Shown here piece after piece: positions 28,562 through 38,263 of a DNA stretch of 64,000 nucleotides (position 1 is the first letter of the stretch; each line of letters starts with the position of its first letter). The notes under the pieces are model-generated. The model had not been told where the DNA came from. It searched no databases and saw only the letters and a list, made by a program, of their open reading frames with translations. Source of the stretch: Saprospiraceae bacterium (GTDB lineage Bacteria; Bacteroidota; Bacteroidia; Chitinophagales; Saprospiraceae); NCBI GenBank assembly GCA_016722285.1, contig JADKGI010000002.1:1-64000 (forward strand), in the 5' to 3' direction. Position numbers and translations under genes: made by a program.

Positions 28562-31162
28562 ATGGATTCAAATATCAGAACAGCTATTGGTACAGCACTC
28601 AGAGCTTATAAGTCCAATCATACCTTATACCAATCAGCGCTAAACATTTACCAACATGGCAATATCACCTGCATTTGGCATGGCGTCGATGAAGATGGAT
28701 TTCTAATAGATATGCCTGGGTCAGAAAATGTGGAAGTAACCATGCACTTCCCTGATGGTGAGCTATCAATGCCCGATGAAGTTGATGAAATATTCGTAGC
28801 ATTGCTGATGTGGTATTACAATGAATATAAGATAGAGTCATTGCCAGAGATGCAGGGAAAGATTTACACCCGTGAAGGTATGATGGCGCGCGTGATCGCT
28901 GAGAGAAAAGAAAAAAGCGATAAATCTACCTACAGGATTGTGGCAGGCAAGTATTATTACGGAGAGCATACTTTGTATAATGAGCGAAACGAAAGGTTTG
29001 GCATCACACTTTGGAATCTTGAAAAAAACCAAGGCTATATAGACAACATTGATTGGAAGACGAATAAACTGGCTACTACCAAACATATCATTCACCTATG
29101 TGATTATATGCAAAATCATCCCGAAAAATTCAACAAGTTGCCCAAAGTATCACCCTACCTGGAATTGACTTTGGACCCATTGCATGAATATGATTTTACA
29201 TGGAAATTTACCGGGCAGCTAAGTGCCGACCAAAGTACGGTACTGACCGAGTTTTTTGGAAAAGATGAGACACATCTCTCAATAGAGCAATTGGCGATGA
29301 GAGTGGCTTATCTTCGAACACTGGAAGGAATTGAGGGTATCATAGTCAGATCTGAAATATATTATAGATTGTCGGAATACTTCGATCAGCTCCTCATCTC
29401 CAAAATGGATAATGACACCGCCGAACTTGATTTTTCAGATATAAAAGTCGAATTGTTTCCATATCAAAAGGAAGGTGTGAGATTTTGTCTCTTCAAAAAG
29501 GCCGCCCTCATAGCCGACGAAATGGGACTGGGTAAGACGCTGCAAGCCATTGCTATTGCCATGATGAAGCGCAAGTATTTTGGGTTTACCAAGACTATGA
29601 TCATTTGTCCATCATCTGTTAAGTATCAATGGAAGGCCGAGATTTTAAAATTTACTGGCGAAGATGCATTAGTCGTGGAAGGTTTTCCCGCAGACAGAGC
29701 TACACAATATAAAAGTGAAGAGCATTTCTTTTTCATTACCAATTATGAGACAGTGATGAGGGATAAATTGTATATCGATGATAGTGGTTTTAGTTTTATA
29801 ATCCTCGATGAAGCTCAGAAAATAAAAAACTATGAGACTAAGGTATCGTCAGCCATCACCTCTCTAAAAAAAGAACATGGACTCGTGCTGACAGGAACTC
29901 CTATTGAAAACAAGCTGATTGACCTGTATGGGGTCATTCTTTTTCTTGACAAATACAAGGTCACGCCACTTTGGGAGTTTTCATATCAACATTGCATCTT
30001 TGACAAACAGAGCAAGAACAAGATCAATGGATACTACAATCTCTTGAATCTGAGAGCCAAAATCAGTGATCTGGTCATCCGAAGGCAAAAGAAAGATGTA
30101 CTGGCTCAATTGCCATCCGTCATCCAGAAAGATGTATTCATCCACTTGTCCAAGCCTCAGGCAGATATACATGCCCGTATGGGTCAAAGACTGTCTTATT
30201 TGTTGGGTAAAAAATTTAAGACTCCTTTTGACTGGGACGAGATCATGATGATACTGACCAATATGCGCAGGGTGAGCAATTCCACCTATCTCATTGACAA
30301 ACAATCCAATCACTCTAGCAAGATGACAGAACTCGAAGTCATATTGCGCGATCGGCTAGATATCATCAATGGACATAAGAAAGTCATCATATTTTCTGAA
30401 TGGCTTGATAGTCTTTATCTGATTGAGCAATTGCTCCAATTACTCAAAATTGGATACGTCAAACTCACGGGAAGTGTGGCTGCCAAAAAACGTGGTGATC
30501 TAATCAGAGCTTTTCAGACCAACGATGATATCAAAGTATTTTTATCAACCGAGGCAGGAGGATCCGGGCTCAATCTACAGTTTGCCGATACGCTCATCAA
30601 TTTTGAATTGCCATGGAATCCTGCTAAAAAGAATCAACGAATAGGGCGGATAGACCGTATTGGTCAGGATAGTAAAAAATTGCATGTATTCAACCTGATA
30701 TGCAGAGATTCTATTGAGATCAAGATCGCTTCCGGTCTTATTTTAAAACAGAATCTTTTTGATAGTGTCCTCAATCATGACAATAATGAGGACATGGTGG
30801 ATTTTTCCAATGAAGGTAGGGCGCAGTTTATCAAGATGCTGGAGGAGATGTTTGATCTGGACGAGAATGGTATGTTTAAAAATATGACACATGAAGATCA
30901 GGATGGCATCTCAGATGAACAGGTACCGGAAGACATAGATATTGCTTCAGAAGAATCTACTGATCAGGATTCAGAATCATCATCACCAGCAGCATCACCG
31001 GAATTTGAAAAGATGGAGGAAGTACTCACCAAAGGCATGGAATTTCTCTCCGGTCTCTTCGAAATGAGTACGGGCCAAAAGCTTGGGGGCACCGATGGTC
31101 ACACTATCAAGGTAGATAAGGACACCGGGGAAGTCACTCTTAAATTTAAAATGAAATTTTAA
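28562..31162 (+). CDS. SNF2/RapA-family DEAD/H-box ATPase
   Basis: The 866-residue protein starts at ATG 28562 (MDSNIRTAIGTALRAYKSNH); an open frame extends 26 codons further but reads like a non-coding hydrophobic leader. The N-terminal ~300 residues match no domain I can name. The ATPase has ADEMGLGKTLQA at about 318, ICPSSVKYQW, an ILDEAQKIKN motif II (DEAQ instead of DEAH) at about 414, LTGTPIENK, and a helicase C lobe with STEAGGSGLNLQFAD and QRIGRIDRIGQD. An acidic Ser/Glu/Asp tail precedes a C-terminal TGEVTLKFKMKF. Such translocases remodel protein-DNA or RNA polymerase complexes. It follows the UvrD-like gene by 104 bp in the same direction. Confidence 0.88.
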   Translation: MDSNIRTAIGTALRAYKSNHTLYQSALNIYQHGNITCIWHGVDEDGFLIDMPGSENVEVTMHFPDGELSMPDEVDEIFVALLMWYYNEYKIESLPEMQGKIYTREGMMARVIAERKEKSDKSTYRIVAGKYYYGEHTLYNERNERFGITLWNLEKNQGYIDNIDWKTNKLATTKHIIHLCDYMQNHPEKFNKLPKVSPYLELTLDPLHEYDFTWKFTGQLSADQSTVLTEFFGKDETHLSIEQLAMRVAYLRTLEGIEGIIVRSEIYYRLSEYFDQLLISKMDNDTAELDFSDIKVELFPYQKEGVRFCLFKKAALIADEMGLGKTLQAIAIAMMKRKYFGFTKTMIICPSSVKYQWKAEILKFTGEDALVVEGFPADRATQYKSEEHFFFITNYETVMRDKLYIDDSGFSFIILDEAQKIKNYETKVSSAITSLKKEHGLVLTGTPIENKLIDLYGVILFLDKYKVTPLWEFSYQHCIFDKQSKNKINGYYNLLNLRAKISDLVIRRQKKDVLAQLPSVIQKDVFIHLSKPQADIHARMGQRLSYLLGKKFKTPFDWDEIMMILTNMRRVSNSTYLIDKQSNHSSKMTELEVILRDRLDIINGHKKVIIFSEWLDSLYLIEQLLQLLKIGYVKLTGSVAAKKRGDLIRAFQTNDDIKVFLSTEAGGSGLNLQFADTLINFELPWNPAKKNQRIGRIDRIGQDSKKLHVFNLICRDSIEIKIASGLILKQNLFDSVLNHDNNEDMVDFSNEGRAQFIKMLEEMFDLDENGMFKNMTHEDQDGISDEQVPEDIDIASEESTDQDSESSSPAASPEFEKMEEVLTKGMEFLSGLFEMSTGQKLGGTDGHTIKVDKDTGEVTLKFKMKF

Positions 31163-31846
31163 CAATAAGCTTTTCCAGGGAGAAGTGGCATAATTATTAT
31201 ACACTTTTTTATTTACACTCACTCATAATGGTTAATCTATATCTTGAGCAGTAAAATCCCTTTAATAAGGGTGGTTTTATCTTCCAACTTATTGCACACA
31301 TTGACGAAGATAGGAAGCTTCCAATAAGGTTTTGACCAACCGATACTATAATACCAATTTTCAGCTGTCAAAATGGGTATATTCACAACATATGCACGCC
31401 ATAGGATTGTCCAAATAAATTAAAGAAGCATTTTTATCACATCCTCAGTACGATAATAAGTGACGAAACTACTTTTCAATATTATTTCTTCATATCTATT
31501 CCAGTACACAAACACAGTAAAATACATATTAAATAAATTAATTATAAAAAAAAAGATGTAAATCATTACATTACATATTAAAATAATTTTACATTTGTGT
31601 TGTTAACTTGTTTTCATCTGAATGATGTTCAGTATTTAATACAGGATAACATAGATAAAGTAATGCCCATTACAGTAAATATTTTGCCCTGAAAAGAAAG
31701 GAAAAGGCGATGACAATCTTTAAAAGATCAAAATCATCAGCTGAAGCGAGTCAATAGTATGTCTATTTTTAACTATTTCATAACCTATATGCGGATTAAG
31801 TTTTGCATAGATAGTAAACATTTCATTAATTTTTTTTAAACTCAAA
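31163..31846. other. Intergenic region with a gene remnant on the minus strand
   Basis: This 684-bp gap is AT-rich. Besides the remnant listed separately (31237-31527), a TACATTTG word at 31590-31597 matches the -7 consensus for the forward strand, but it lies about 250 bp from the next start and has no clear -33 partner. No RNA gene was recognised. Confidence 0.35.
31237..31527 (-). pseudogene. Possible small gene remnant, one in-frame stop
   Basis: On the minus strand a 97-codon frame runs from ATG 31527 (MYFTVFVYWNRYEEIIL) to a TAG at 31237, interrupted only by a TAA at 31420-31422. The second part reads like protein (ENWYYSIGWSKPYWKLPIF, then VNVCNKLEDKTTLIKGILLL). I do not recognise the family. 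In such AT-rich DNA a frame this long with one stop is suggestive, not proof. Confidence 0.3.
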
Positions 31847-34800
31847 ATGGATCTCATGATGAAAACAAATTTTACGCGAAACACCCGGTTACTCAAACTA
31901 TTCAATTTGATAATTATGGGTATGATCTGCATCCACCAAATTGAAGCCCAGGCCCCTTCCTGTGCTTGTAAAGGTACTGCTATCAATGTTACCCTTGGAG
32001 GAAACGGAACAGTAACAATTACGCCGGCAGATGTATTAACAGCTATTAATTCCTGTGGTGATAATGGAGCAGGAACTGTAGTGGTAATGGCTACTCCCAC
32101 AGGACCGCCTATCGCGGGAAGCCCGGTTATAACTTGTGATCACATAGGAAAAACATTGTATGCTAAATACACTAATCAGGCAGGAACCAATAGCTGCTGG
32201 ACTACGATTTATCCTATTGAAGACAAAATACGCCCTACTATTCAGTGTCAGGCAAACATGACCATATCCTGTGTAGATATGGCTGCTTATGTACCTATTG
32301 TAAATGACAATTGCCCGATAGGGTTAAAATACAATCAGGTAGGCGGAGACATAGTTGTCAACAATAATTGCTCCGGCCTGTTTGCTTCAAATGTAATTAA
32401 AAGAATTACAAGAACTTATATAGCAATTGACGGTTCGGGAAATAAATCTGACCCATGCACTATCCAGTTTGATGTGACAATCATACCCAGCCTGGCTGCT
32501 ATAACCATACCAGCCCACTGGGATATTGCTGTGGGTAACAATCCACCACTCCAATGTAATGGACCGTGGCCAAAACTAGCCAATGGTAATCCAAATCCGG
32601 TTGGAACGGTCGCAAATCCGGGAACTGGAACACCAAAGTTGGGTGCAGTTGATTTGTTTAACAATCAGGACCTATATTGCGGACTAATGATATCCTACTC
32701 AGATACTAAGGTACAAATTGGTTGCGTTTCCAAAGTGATGCGTAGTTGGAATATCCTGGAGTGGTCTTGCTTAAACAGAACTATTGCCCCTCAACTACAA
32801 CTTTTAGAAATTGTGGATGACAAAGGCCCGATCATAACTCATGCTGCTGATATAAATGCATCGACGAGCAATCATAAATGTGAAGGAGTTATAACCCTCC
32901 CTGCACCGATAGCTTTTGACAGCTGTTCTACAGCATTGACATCGACAATAACCGTGTATGCCAATGGAGATTATAATACTCCAGCTGCTTTTGTAGCAAA
33001 TGCTGCACCTAGAACTGTCACGCTACCAGTTGGTAACCATAAAGGGGTATATGCCGTTTATGATGCCTGCCTGAATGTATCCAGAGACACTATCAATATA
33101 ACTGTAGAAGATAATACACCTCCGGTGGCTATCTGTGACGAGCAGACAACAATAGGTCTTAATTCAAACGGAGAAGCTTGGGTGCCTGCTTCTGTTATAG
33201 ATGATGGTAGTTTTGATGAATGTCAGCTGGCCAAGTTAGTGGTAAGAAGAATGACTCATACTTCATGTTCAAGTTGCGAAGTATCAGAATTCCCGGGATT
33301 CAAATTATTGGGAGAAGCAGGTACAGGTGCGCTTAAGAGATGGTATTACATTTCTCAGCATAAATCTACTCGAAAAATAGCGGCAAAGACTGCTGCTGCA
33401 TTAGGCGGCGCTCTTGTGGTTTACTCAGGTACTCCGGCACAAATGACAGCTGAACAAACAGCGGTTAGAGCTCTGGCAGAAGCATACCTTGCCAATGTAA
33501 ATTACCACATCGGTAACAATCAGAAAGATAGCTCTTCCGTGGCAGTGCATACTGTACAACCATCCACAGCTACAGATACATTGAGATATATTATTGAAGT
33601 GGATGATCTGTGCAATACTTTCAGTACCCATGCCCGATTCTGCTGTACTGATGTAGCTTCAGATCCAAGACAAGTGGTCATACTAAGAGCTATTGATGCG
33701 TCAGGTAATTTCAATGACTGTATGGTTACCGTCGAAGTTCAAGATAAAATAGGTCCATCCATCACTTGCCCTGCAGACAGGACAGTGACTTGCGATTTTG
33801 CATATGATATCAATAATCTGGCAAAAGATTTTGGTAGCCCGACAGTGTATGACAATTGCGCGCCATATCCTACTCCGGTTGAGACAGTGACCAATAATTT
33901 GACAGGTTGTCGTATTGGAAATATCAAAAGAAAATTTGTAGTTGTGGACAGAGGAGGAAAAAAAGACTCTTGTACACAGACTATCACCTTCCTTCCGAAT
34001 CCGAACAAAATATATACGGGACCAGCCAACAACCAATGGCCTGCAAGTCCATATATGGTAATAGGATGCGGCTCGCCTTCAGATGTCAATCCGGATGTAA
34101 CCGGCAGACCAACCATTACACAAGGAGCATGTTCTCTGGTAGCAGCTCAATATGTTGATCAGGAATTTTTCTTCAACAATGCATCCAGCCCTGCGTGCTT
34201 TAAAATACTCAGGACCTGGACTGTGATAGACTGGTGTAAATTTGCGCCTAATAGAGATTTGAGTAATACTCTTTATCCATCATCTAAAACCGAAGGTGTC
34301 AATACATGGACTTGGGTTCAGGAAATCAAAGTGATAGATAATGTGGCTCCGGTAATTGACAATTTAGCACCTGTGGTAACAGCAGACACTTATGATGCGA
34401 CCTGCGCAAAAGGAAACATTTCACTTTCAGCAAGGGCAACAGATTTATGCACTGCCATTTTGAGATACAGTTACAAGATTGATACACTTAATGATGGTAG
34501 TTTTGGTATTGTTGTTAGTGGTAATGGAAACAGCATCACAGTCAATGCGTCATTTCCGGTAGGAACACATAAGATTGTTTATACTTTTGAAGATAAGTGT
34601 GGTAATCTGTCTTCAAAAGAACAACTCTTTAAAATTGTAAATAAAAAGGCACCAAGTGCTGTAGTTTTACAGGGACTTGCCATGAGCTTAATGAAAATTT
34701 CAGAAGGTGTAGGTATGGCTGATGTATGGGCAAAAGATTTTGACCCGGACAGAAAATCGAGTCACCCTTGTGGATACACTATTTATTATTCTTTTACTCA

Positions 34801-36229
34801 GGTTACAGAACTTGTAAATGGATTACCTAAATTGACTCCAAACAAAGTGTTTAATTGCGCAGATATTGGAAAAGATTCAGTCACGATTTGGGTGGTTGCT
34901 GTCACACCAGCAGGTGATATTGTCCAGTCTTCTGTCAATACTTATATAGAGATTCAGGATAATGCTATACCTAAAATCTGTCCACCTATTGGTGGTAGAG
35001 TGGCAGTAACCGGTACTTTATCAACCGAGTCAAATCAAACCGTAAAAGATGTCAGAGTGAGTCTGGTCGGTTCTGAATTTAATTCAGTGACAGGTGATAA
35101 TGGTAAATTTGAATTTATGAATATGCTTTCAGGTGGCAAATATGAAGTGACCCCTGAAAAGAATGATGATCACATCAATGGTATATCAACCCTTGACTTA
35201 GTCATGATACAACGTCATATACTTGGCATCGACAAACTCAATTCGCCATACAAGCTTATTGCAGCCGACGTGACCAAAGATGGCAAAATTACAGCTGCTG
35301 ACTTGATAGAATTGAGAAAACTGATTTTGGGAACAACCAATACATTTGCTAACAATAAATCCTGGAGATTTGTGGATAAGGCTTACCGATTTGCCGATCC
35401 CACATCAGCTCAAGGAGAGGCCTTCCCGGAAATCTATTTTATTAATAAACTTACTGCAAACATGACAACCGATTTCATAGCAGTAAAAACAGGAGACGTC
35501 AATGGCAATGTCAAAGCAAACAATGTGGAGAATAATGTTGAGACCAGGTCTTCCAATAACTTGGTTTTAAACACAGAAAATCAAAATTTTGTGAGTGGCC
35601 AAAAAGTAGTAATACCTGTTAAAGTAGCAAAAACCAGCGAAATCAACGGTTTGCAGTTTACCATAGCTTTTGACAATAATGCACTTGCTCTGACTGCAAT
35701 TGATCCTGCTGGCATCAACGTCAATGACAGTAATTTTGGTCTAAGCAGAACAGGTGAAGGATTGCTTACATTCAGTTGGAATGATAGCAAGGCCAAAAAC
35801 CTTAATACCGGAGAATCGATGTTTAACATCACCTTTATTGCCAAGGAAAATGGAAATCTTGCAGATTTATTAAAGGTAAATTCAACCGTCACTTTTGCAG
35901 AAGCCTACACGCCGGAAAATGAAGTAATGAAGGTAATTTTCAATGTTGAGAATAGAGGAAACGACATTAGAGGTTTTGACCTCAAGCAGAATACGCCTAA
36001 TCCATTCAAAGAGACGACCATTATTGGATTTGAATTGCCTTCTGAAATGAAAGCATCCATCACTGTATATGATATCTCAGGAAAAGTCATCAGAACAAGT
36101 AATGTTTTGGGTGCAAAGGGGTACAATACTGTTGAACTGAATAAATCAGAATTGCACTCAGGTGTATTATATTATACACTTAGGGCCGGAGAATACAACG
36201 CTACCAGAAAAATGGTAGGCATAGACTAA
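31847..36229 (+). CDS. Giant T9SS-secreted protein with HYR-like, dockerin-like and cohesin-like segments
   Basis: The 1460-residue product has a signal peptide (LLKLFNLIIMGMICIHQIEA before QAPSC); ATGs at 31847, 31856 and 31859 are all possible starts. Most of the chain is repeated cysteine-containing beta-rich segments of the type VEDNTPPVAICDEQTTIGL and VQDKIGPSITCPADRTVTC, resembling HYR-like repeats. At about 1104-1165 two Ca-binding loops of dockerin type are visible (GISTLDLVMIQRHILGI and DVTKDGKITAADLIELRKLI). At about 1238-1375 a segment like a cohesin domain follows (GQKVVIPVKVAKTSEINGLQ to LLTFSWND). The end (about 1385-1460) is a T9SS type A sorting domain (NTPNPFKETTIIGFELP, ending ATRKMVGID). 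The frame is intact over 4.4 kb. Role: cell-surface or released adhesin or scaffold, inferred. Confidence 0.88.
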   Translation: MDLMMKTNFTRNTRLLKLFNLIIMGMICIHQIEAQAPSCACKGTAINVTLGGNGTVTITPADVLTAINSCGDNGAGTVVVMATPTGPPIAGSPVITCDHIGKTLYAKYTNQAGTNSCWTTIYPIEDKIRPTIQCQANMTISCVDMAAYVPIVNDNCPIGLKYNQVGGDIVVNNNCSGLFASNVIKRITRTYIAIDGSGNKSDPCTIQFDVTIIPSLAAITIPAHWDIAVGNNPPLQCNGPWPKLANGNPNPVGTVANPGTGTPKLGAVDLFNNQDLYCGLMISYSDTKVQIGCVSKVMRSWNILEWSCLNRTIAPQLQLLEIVDDKGPIITHAADINASTSNHKCEGVITLPAPIAFDSCSTALTSTITVYANGDYNTPAAFVANAAPRTVTLPVGNHKGVYAVYDACLNVSRDTINITVEDNTPPVAICDEQTTIGLNSNGEAWVPASVIDDGSFDECQLAKLVVRRMTHTSCSSCEVSEFPGFKLLGEAGTGALKRWYYISQHKSTRKIAAKTAAALGGALVVYSGTPAQMTAEQTAVRALAEAYLANVNYHIGNNQKDSSSVAVHTVQPSTATDTLRYIIEVDDLCNTFSTHARFCCTDVASDPRQVVILRAIDASGNFNDCMVTVEVQDKIGPSITCPADRTVTCDFAYDINNLAKDFGSPTVYDNCAPYPTPVETVTNNLTGCRIGNIKRKFVVVDRGGKKDSCTQTITFLPNPNKIYTGPANNQWPASPYMVIGCGSPSDVNPDVTGRPTITQGACSLVAAQYVDQEFFFNNASSPACFKILRTWTVIDWCKFAPNRDLSNTLYPSSKTEGVNTWTWVQEIKVIDNVAPVIDNLAPVVTADTYDATCAKGNISLSARATDLCTAILRYSYKIDTLNDGSFGIVVSGNGNSITVNASFPVGTHKIVYTFEDKCGNLSSKEQLFKIVNKKAPSAVVLQGLAMSLMKISEGVGMADVWAKDFDPDRKSSHPCGYTIYYSFTQVTELVNGLPKLTPNKVFNCADIGKDSVTIWVVAVTPAGDIVQSSVNTYIEIQDNAIPKICPPIGGRVAVTGTLSTESNQTVKDVRVSLVGSEFNSVTGDNGKFEFMNMLSGGKYEVTPEKNDDHINGISTLDLVMIQRHILGIDKLNSPYKLIAADVTKDGKITAADLIELRKLILGTTNTFANNKSWRFVDKAYRFADPTSAQGEAFPEIYFINKLTANMTTDFIAVKTGDVNGNVKANNVENNVETRSSNNLVLNTENQNFVSGQKVVIPVKVAKTSEINGLQFTIAFDNNALALTAIDPAGINVNDSNFGLSRTGEGLLTFSWNDSKAKNLNTGESMFNITFIAKENGNLADLLKVNSTVTFAEAYTPENEVMKVIFNVENRGNDIRGFDLKQNTPNPFKETTIIGFELPSEMKASITVYDISGKVIRTSNVLGAKGYNTVELNKSELHSGVLYYTLRAGEYNATRKMVGID

Positions 36230-36263
36230 TGAGTTTTTAAGTAATTTACTGTTTTTGGGATGG

Positions 36264-36301
36264 GACCCCTCTTCGGAGCAATCTGAAGGGGGTCTTTTTA
36301 T
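36264..36301 (+). terminator. Intrinsic terminator after the giant T9SS protein
   Basis: Arms GACCCCTCTTC (36264-36274) and GAAGGGGGTC (36285-36294) form a GC-rich stem with a 10-base loop, followed by a T run. Confidence 0.85.
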
Positions 36302-36330
36302 TTAGAGAACCAATGAATATTCAATATTAG

Positions 36331-36479
36331 GTATGTTTAAATTTTTATTGCCTTATAATCAATATCTTATGAATCAGCCTTCAAAATAATTATCTCATTT
36401 AGTTCACTAAACTCGTTAATTATTTTATTGTCAGAACCATAACCTATTGATTAGCAACTAAGAAAATTTTTAAACATAC
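36331..36479. repeat. MITE-like noncoding repeat, copy B (149 bp)
   Basis: This is the reverse complement of most of 19591-19754 with few mismatches. Its ends form an inverted repeat, GTATGTTTAAATTTT at the left and AAAATTTTTAAACATAC at the right. It lies between a terminator and the ruvX promoter, with no coding frame. Confidence 0.7.
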
Positions 36480-36542
36480 TCTTAAATGACCTTAACGCTG
36501 GTATATCATCTTTTACAATAAATAACTCAGGAACTTTTTCTT

Positions 36543-36550
36543 TATCTTTG
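36543..36550 (+). promoter_or_regulatory. Putative -7 element for ruvX-def
   Basis: TATCTTTG matches TAnnTTTG and ends only 8 bp before the ruvX ATG, so the transcript would be almost leaderless if this element is used. Confidence 0.45.
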
Positions 36551-36558
36551 CAGTTGAG

Positions 36559-36969
36559 ATGGCGCGAATATTATGTTTGGATTTTGGACTCAAGAGGTGC
36601 GGATTAGCTACAACTGACCCGCTACAGATCATAGTTACAGGACTTGAAACTGTAGAAACAAGAGATCTTTTCAATTTTTTGGAGAAATACCTCAATATTG
36701 AAGTGGTTGAAAAGTTAGTCATTGGACTTCCTGTACATAAAGATGGAAACTTTACCCATATAAAAGGAGATATAGATAGGTTTTCGAAGGAATTTGCTGC
36801 CAGGTGGCCAAATATAAAAGTTGATTACGCTGACGAACAGTTTTCATCAGTTATGGCTAAACATGTAATCCTGCTTAGTGGTGTTAGAAAACAAAAAAGA
36901 CAGGACAAAGCTTTGGTTGATAAGATAAGTGCTGTTATTATTCTTCAAAAATATTTAAAACACATTTAA
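36559..36969 (+). CDS. ruvX: Putative pre-16S rRNA nuclease / Holliday junction resolvase YqgF
   Basis: The 136-residue RNase H-fold protein starts MARILCLDFGLKRCGLATTD, with the first acidic residue in LDFG and conserved KRCG/ATTD. The central VIGLP block, the DEQFSS segment and the terminal DKISAVIILQKYL complete the family pattern. YqgF proteins process the 5' end of 16S rRNA; a recombination role has also been proposed. It is followed by def after 4 bp, so the two are surely one transcript. Confidence 0.93.
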   Translation: MARILCLDFGLKRCGLATTDPLQIIVTGLETVETRDLFNFLEKYLNIEVVEKLVIGLPVHKDGNFTHIKGDIDRFSKEFAARWPNIKVDYADEQFSSVMAKHVILLSGVRKQKRQDKALVDKISAVIILQKYLKHI

Positions 36970-36973
36970 TTAT

Positions 36974-37531
36974 ATGATTTTACCTGTGTATGTTTTGGGA
37001 CAACCCGTGCTCAAAAAAAAAGCAAATGAAATTGATAAAGACTATCCGGATCTTGGAGACATAATCGCCAATATGTGGGACACTATGTACGATGCCCACG
37101 GAGTCGGAATTGCCGCTCCACAGATTGGTCTTTCTATTAGGGTTTTTGTGATTGATACCATTCAGGTTATGGAGGATGATAAAAGAGAAGAAGGGATCAG
37201 GAAGGTTTTTATCAATGCTGTCGTAGTAGAAGAAACAGGAGATTATTGGACATATGAAGAGGGATGCCTTAGTATCCCAAACATCAAAGGTGATGTTGAC
37301 CGGCCACAGAAAGTAAGAATTCAATATATGGATGAGCATTTTAATAAGTATGATGAAATTTATGAAGGTATTAATGCCAGAGTCATACAACATGAATATG
37401 ACCATATTGAAGGTATCTTGTTTATAGAGAAACTCAAACCTTTGAAAAAGAAGCTGATACAACGCAAATTAAAAGATATCAAAGCGGGTAATGCAATAGC
37501 TGACTATAAAATCAAGTCTGTAAGAGTATAG
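36974..37531 (+). CDS. def: Peptide deformylase
   Basis: The enzyme removes the formyl group from the N-terminal methionine of new proteins. The 185 residues show all three motifs: GVGIAAPQ at 43-50, EGCLSIP at 96-102 with metal ligand C98, and QHEYDHIEG with H140, E141 and H144. The spacing of 4 bp after ruvX suggests co-transcription. Length and frame are normal. Confidence 0.97.
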   Translation: MILPVYVLGQPVLKKKANEIDKDYPDLGDIIANMWDTMYDAHGVGIAAPQIGLSIRVFVIDTIQVMEDDKREEGIRKVFINAVVVEETGDYWTYEEGCLSIPNIKGDVDRPQKVRIQYMDEHFNKYDEIYEGINARVIQHEYDHIEGILFIEKLKPLKKKLIQRKLKDIKAGNAIADYKIKSVRV

Positions 37532-37606
37532 CAAAGTGCTGGTGATTTGCGTTCTTCACCAATAGAATGTATTGCCGTGTGGTTAATTATTTTAGTCTAA
37601 AAATAT

Positions 37607-38236
37607 TTACTTCCTTCCAAAATCTGCCGGTATCTCACCCCAACTTTCAGTATTCCACTTTAACATTTTTGTTTTATGGTCATTTTGCTTCAACCATAGC
37701 AGTGCCCGGTCGATCAGTGCGAATATGATGCTGTTTTTACTTGTCTTTTCAAGACTGGTCTTTACTTTTTTATTCTTCACCCAACTCATAGCAGTCAGTG
37801 AATCTGTGTAAATAATAGTGTGCTCATTATTTAGTTTTTTAAGTAGTGCCAATGCGTGAACGAGCCCTAAAAACTCCCCAATGTTGTTCGTCCCGTCTTC
37901 GTACGGACCTTGGTGAAAAACCTGCCTTCCTGAGATTGTTTCCACACATTGATATTCCATACGACCTGGATTGCCACTACAGGCAGCATCAACTGAAATA
38001 CTGTCAGCAATAATTTCAGATTTGTTTTGTTTTTTAGTCTGTGGCTTTGATACAGATTTTTTTAAAAATTCAAAATAACTTCTTTTCTGAGCATATTCAG
38101 CTTCTGCCAGGTTATCAAATGCTTTATACTTAGCAGCAGGATGTCCGAATATTTGTTTTTGACATTCCTCCCAGGACTTATAAATACCAGGGACATTCCC
38201 TTCCCATACTACATAATATTTTTGTTTCTTTGCCAA
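37607..38236 (-). CDS. RNase H1-like protein with N-terminal viroplasmin (hybrid-binding) domain
   Basis: The N-terminal domain is the caulimovirus-viroplasmin/RNase H1 hybrid-binding fold (KYYVVWEGNVPGIYKSWEEC, then AKYKAFDNLAEAEYA). The RNase H domain has SVDAACSGNPG with the first catalytic Asp, NNIGEFLGLVHAL with Glu, and YTDSLTAMSWV with the next Asp. It cleaves RNA in RNA-DNA hybrids. The open frame reaches back to 38335, but that would overlap the divergent tatD; family homology points to TTG 38236 (MAKKQKYYVVWEG), giving 209 residues and a 27-bp gap to tatD. The non-ATG start is unusual. Confidence 0.88.
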   Translation of the reverse strand: MAKKQKYYVVWEGNVPGIYKSWEECQKQIFGHPAAKYKAFDNLAEAEYAQKRSYFEFLKKSVSKPQTKKQNKSEIIADSISVDAACSGNPGRMEYQCVETISGRQVFHQGPYEDGTNNIGEFLGLVHALALLKKLNNEHTIIYTDSLTAMSWVKNKKVKTSLEKTSKNSIIFALIDRALLWLKQNDHKTKMLKWNTESWGEIPADFGRK

Positions 38237-38263
38237 TATTTTTACTATTAAATCACAAAAGTA

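Noticed and set aside
31590..31597. TACATTTG as promoter for the giant T9SS gene
   Set aside because: It matches the -7 consensus but lies about 250 bp from the start without a -33 partner; kept only as a remark.
36331..36479. MITE copy B as a regulatory RNA for ruvX
   Set aside because: The other copy lies in an unrelated context in the opposite orientation, so a mobile repeat is the simpler explanation.
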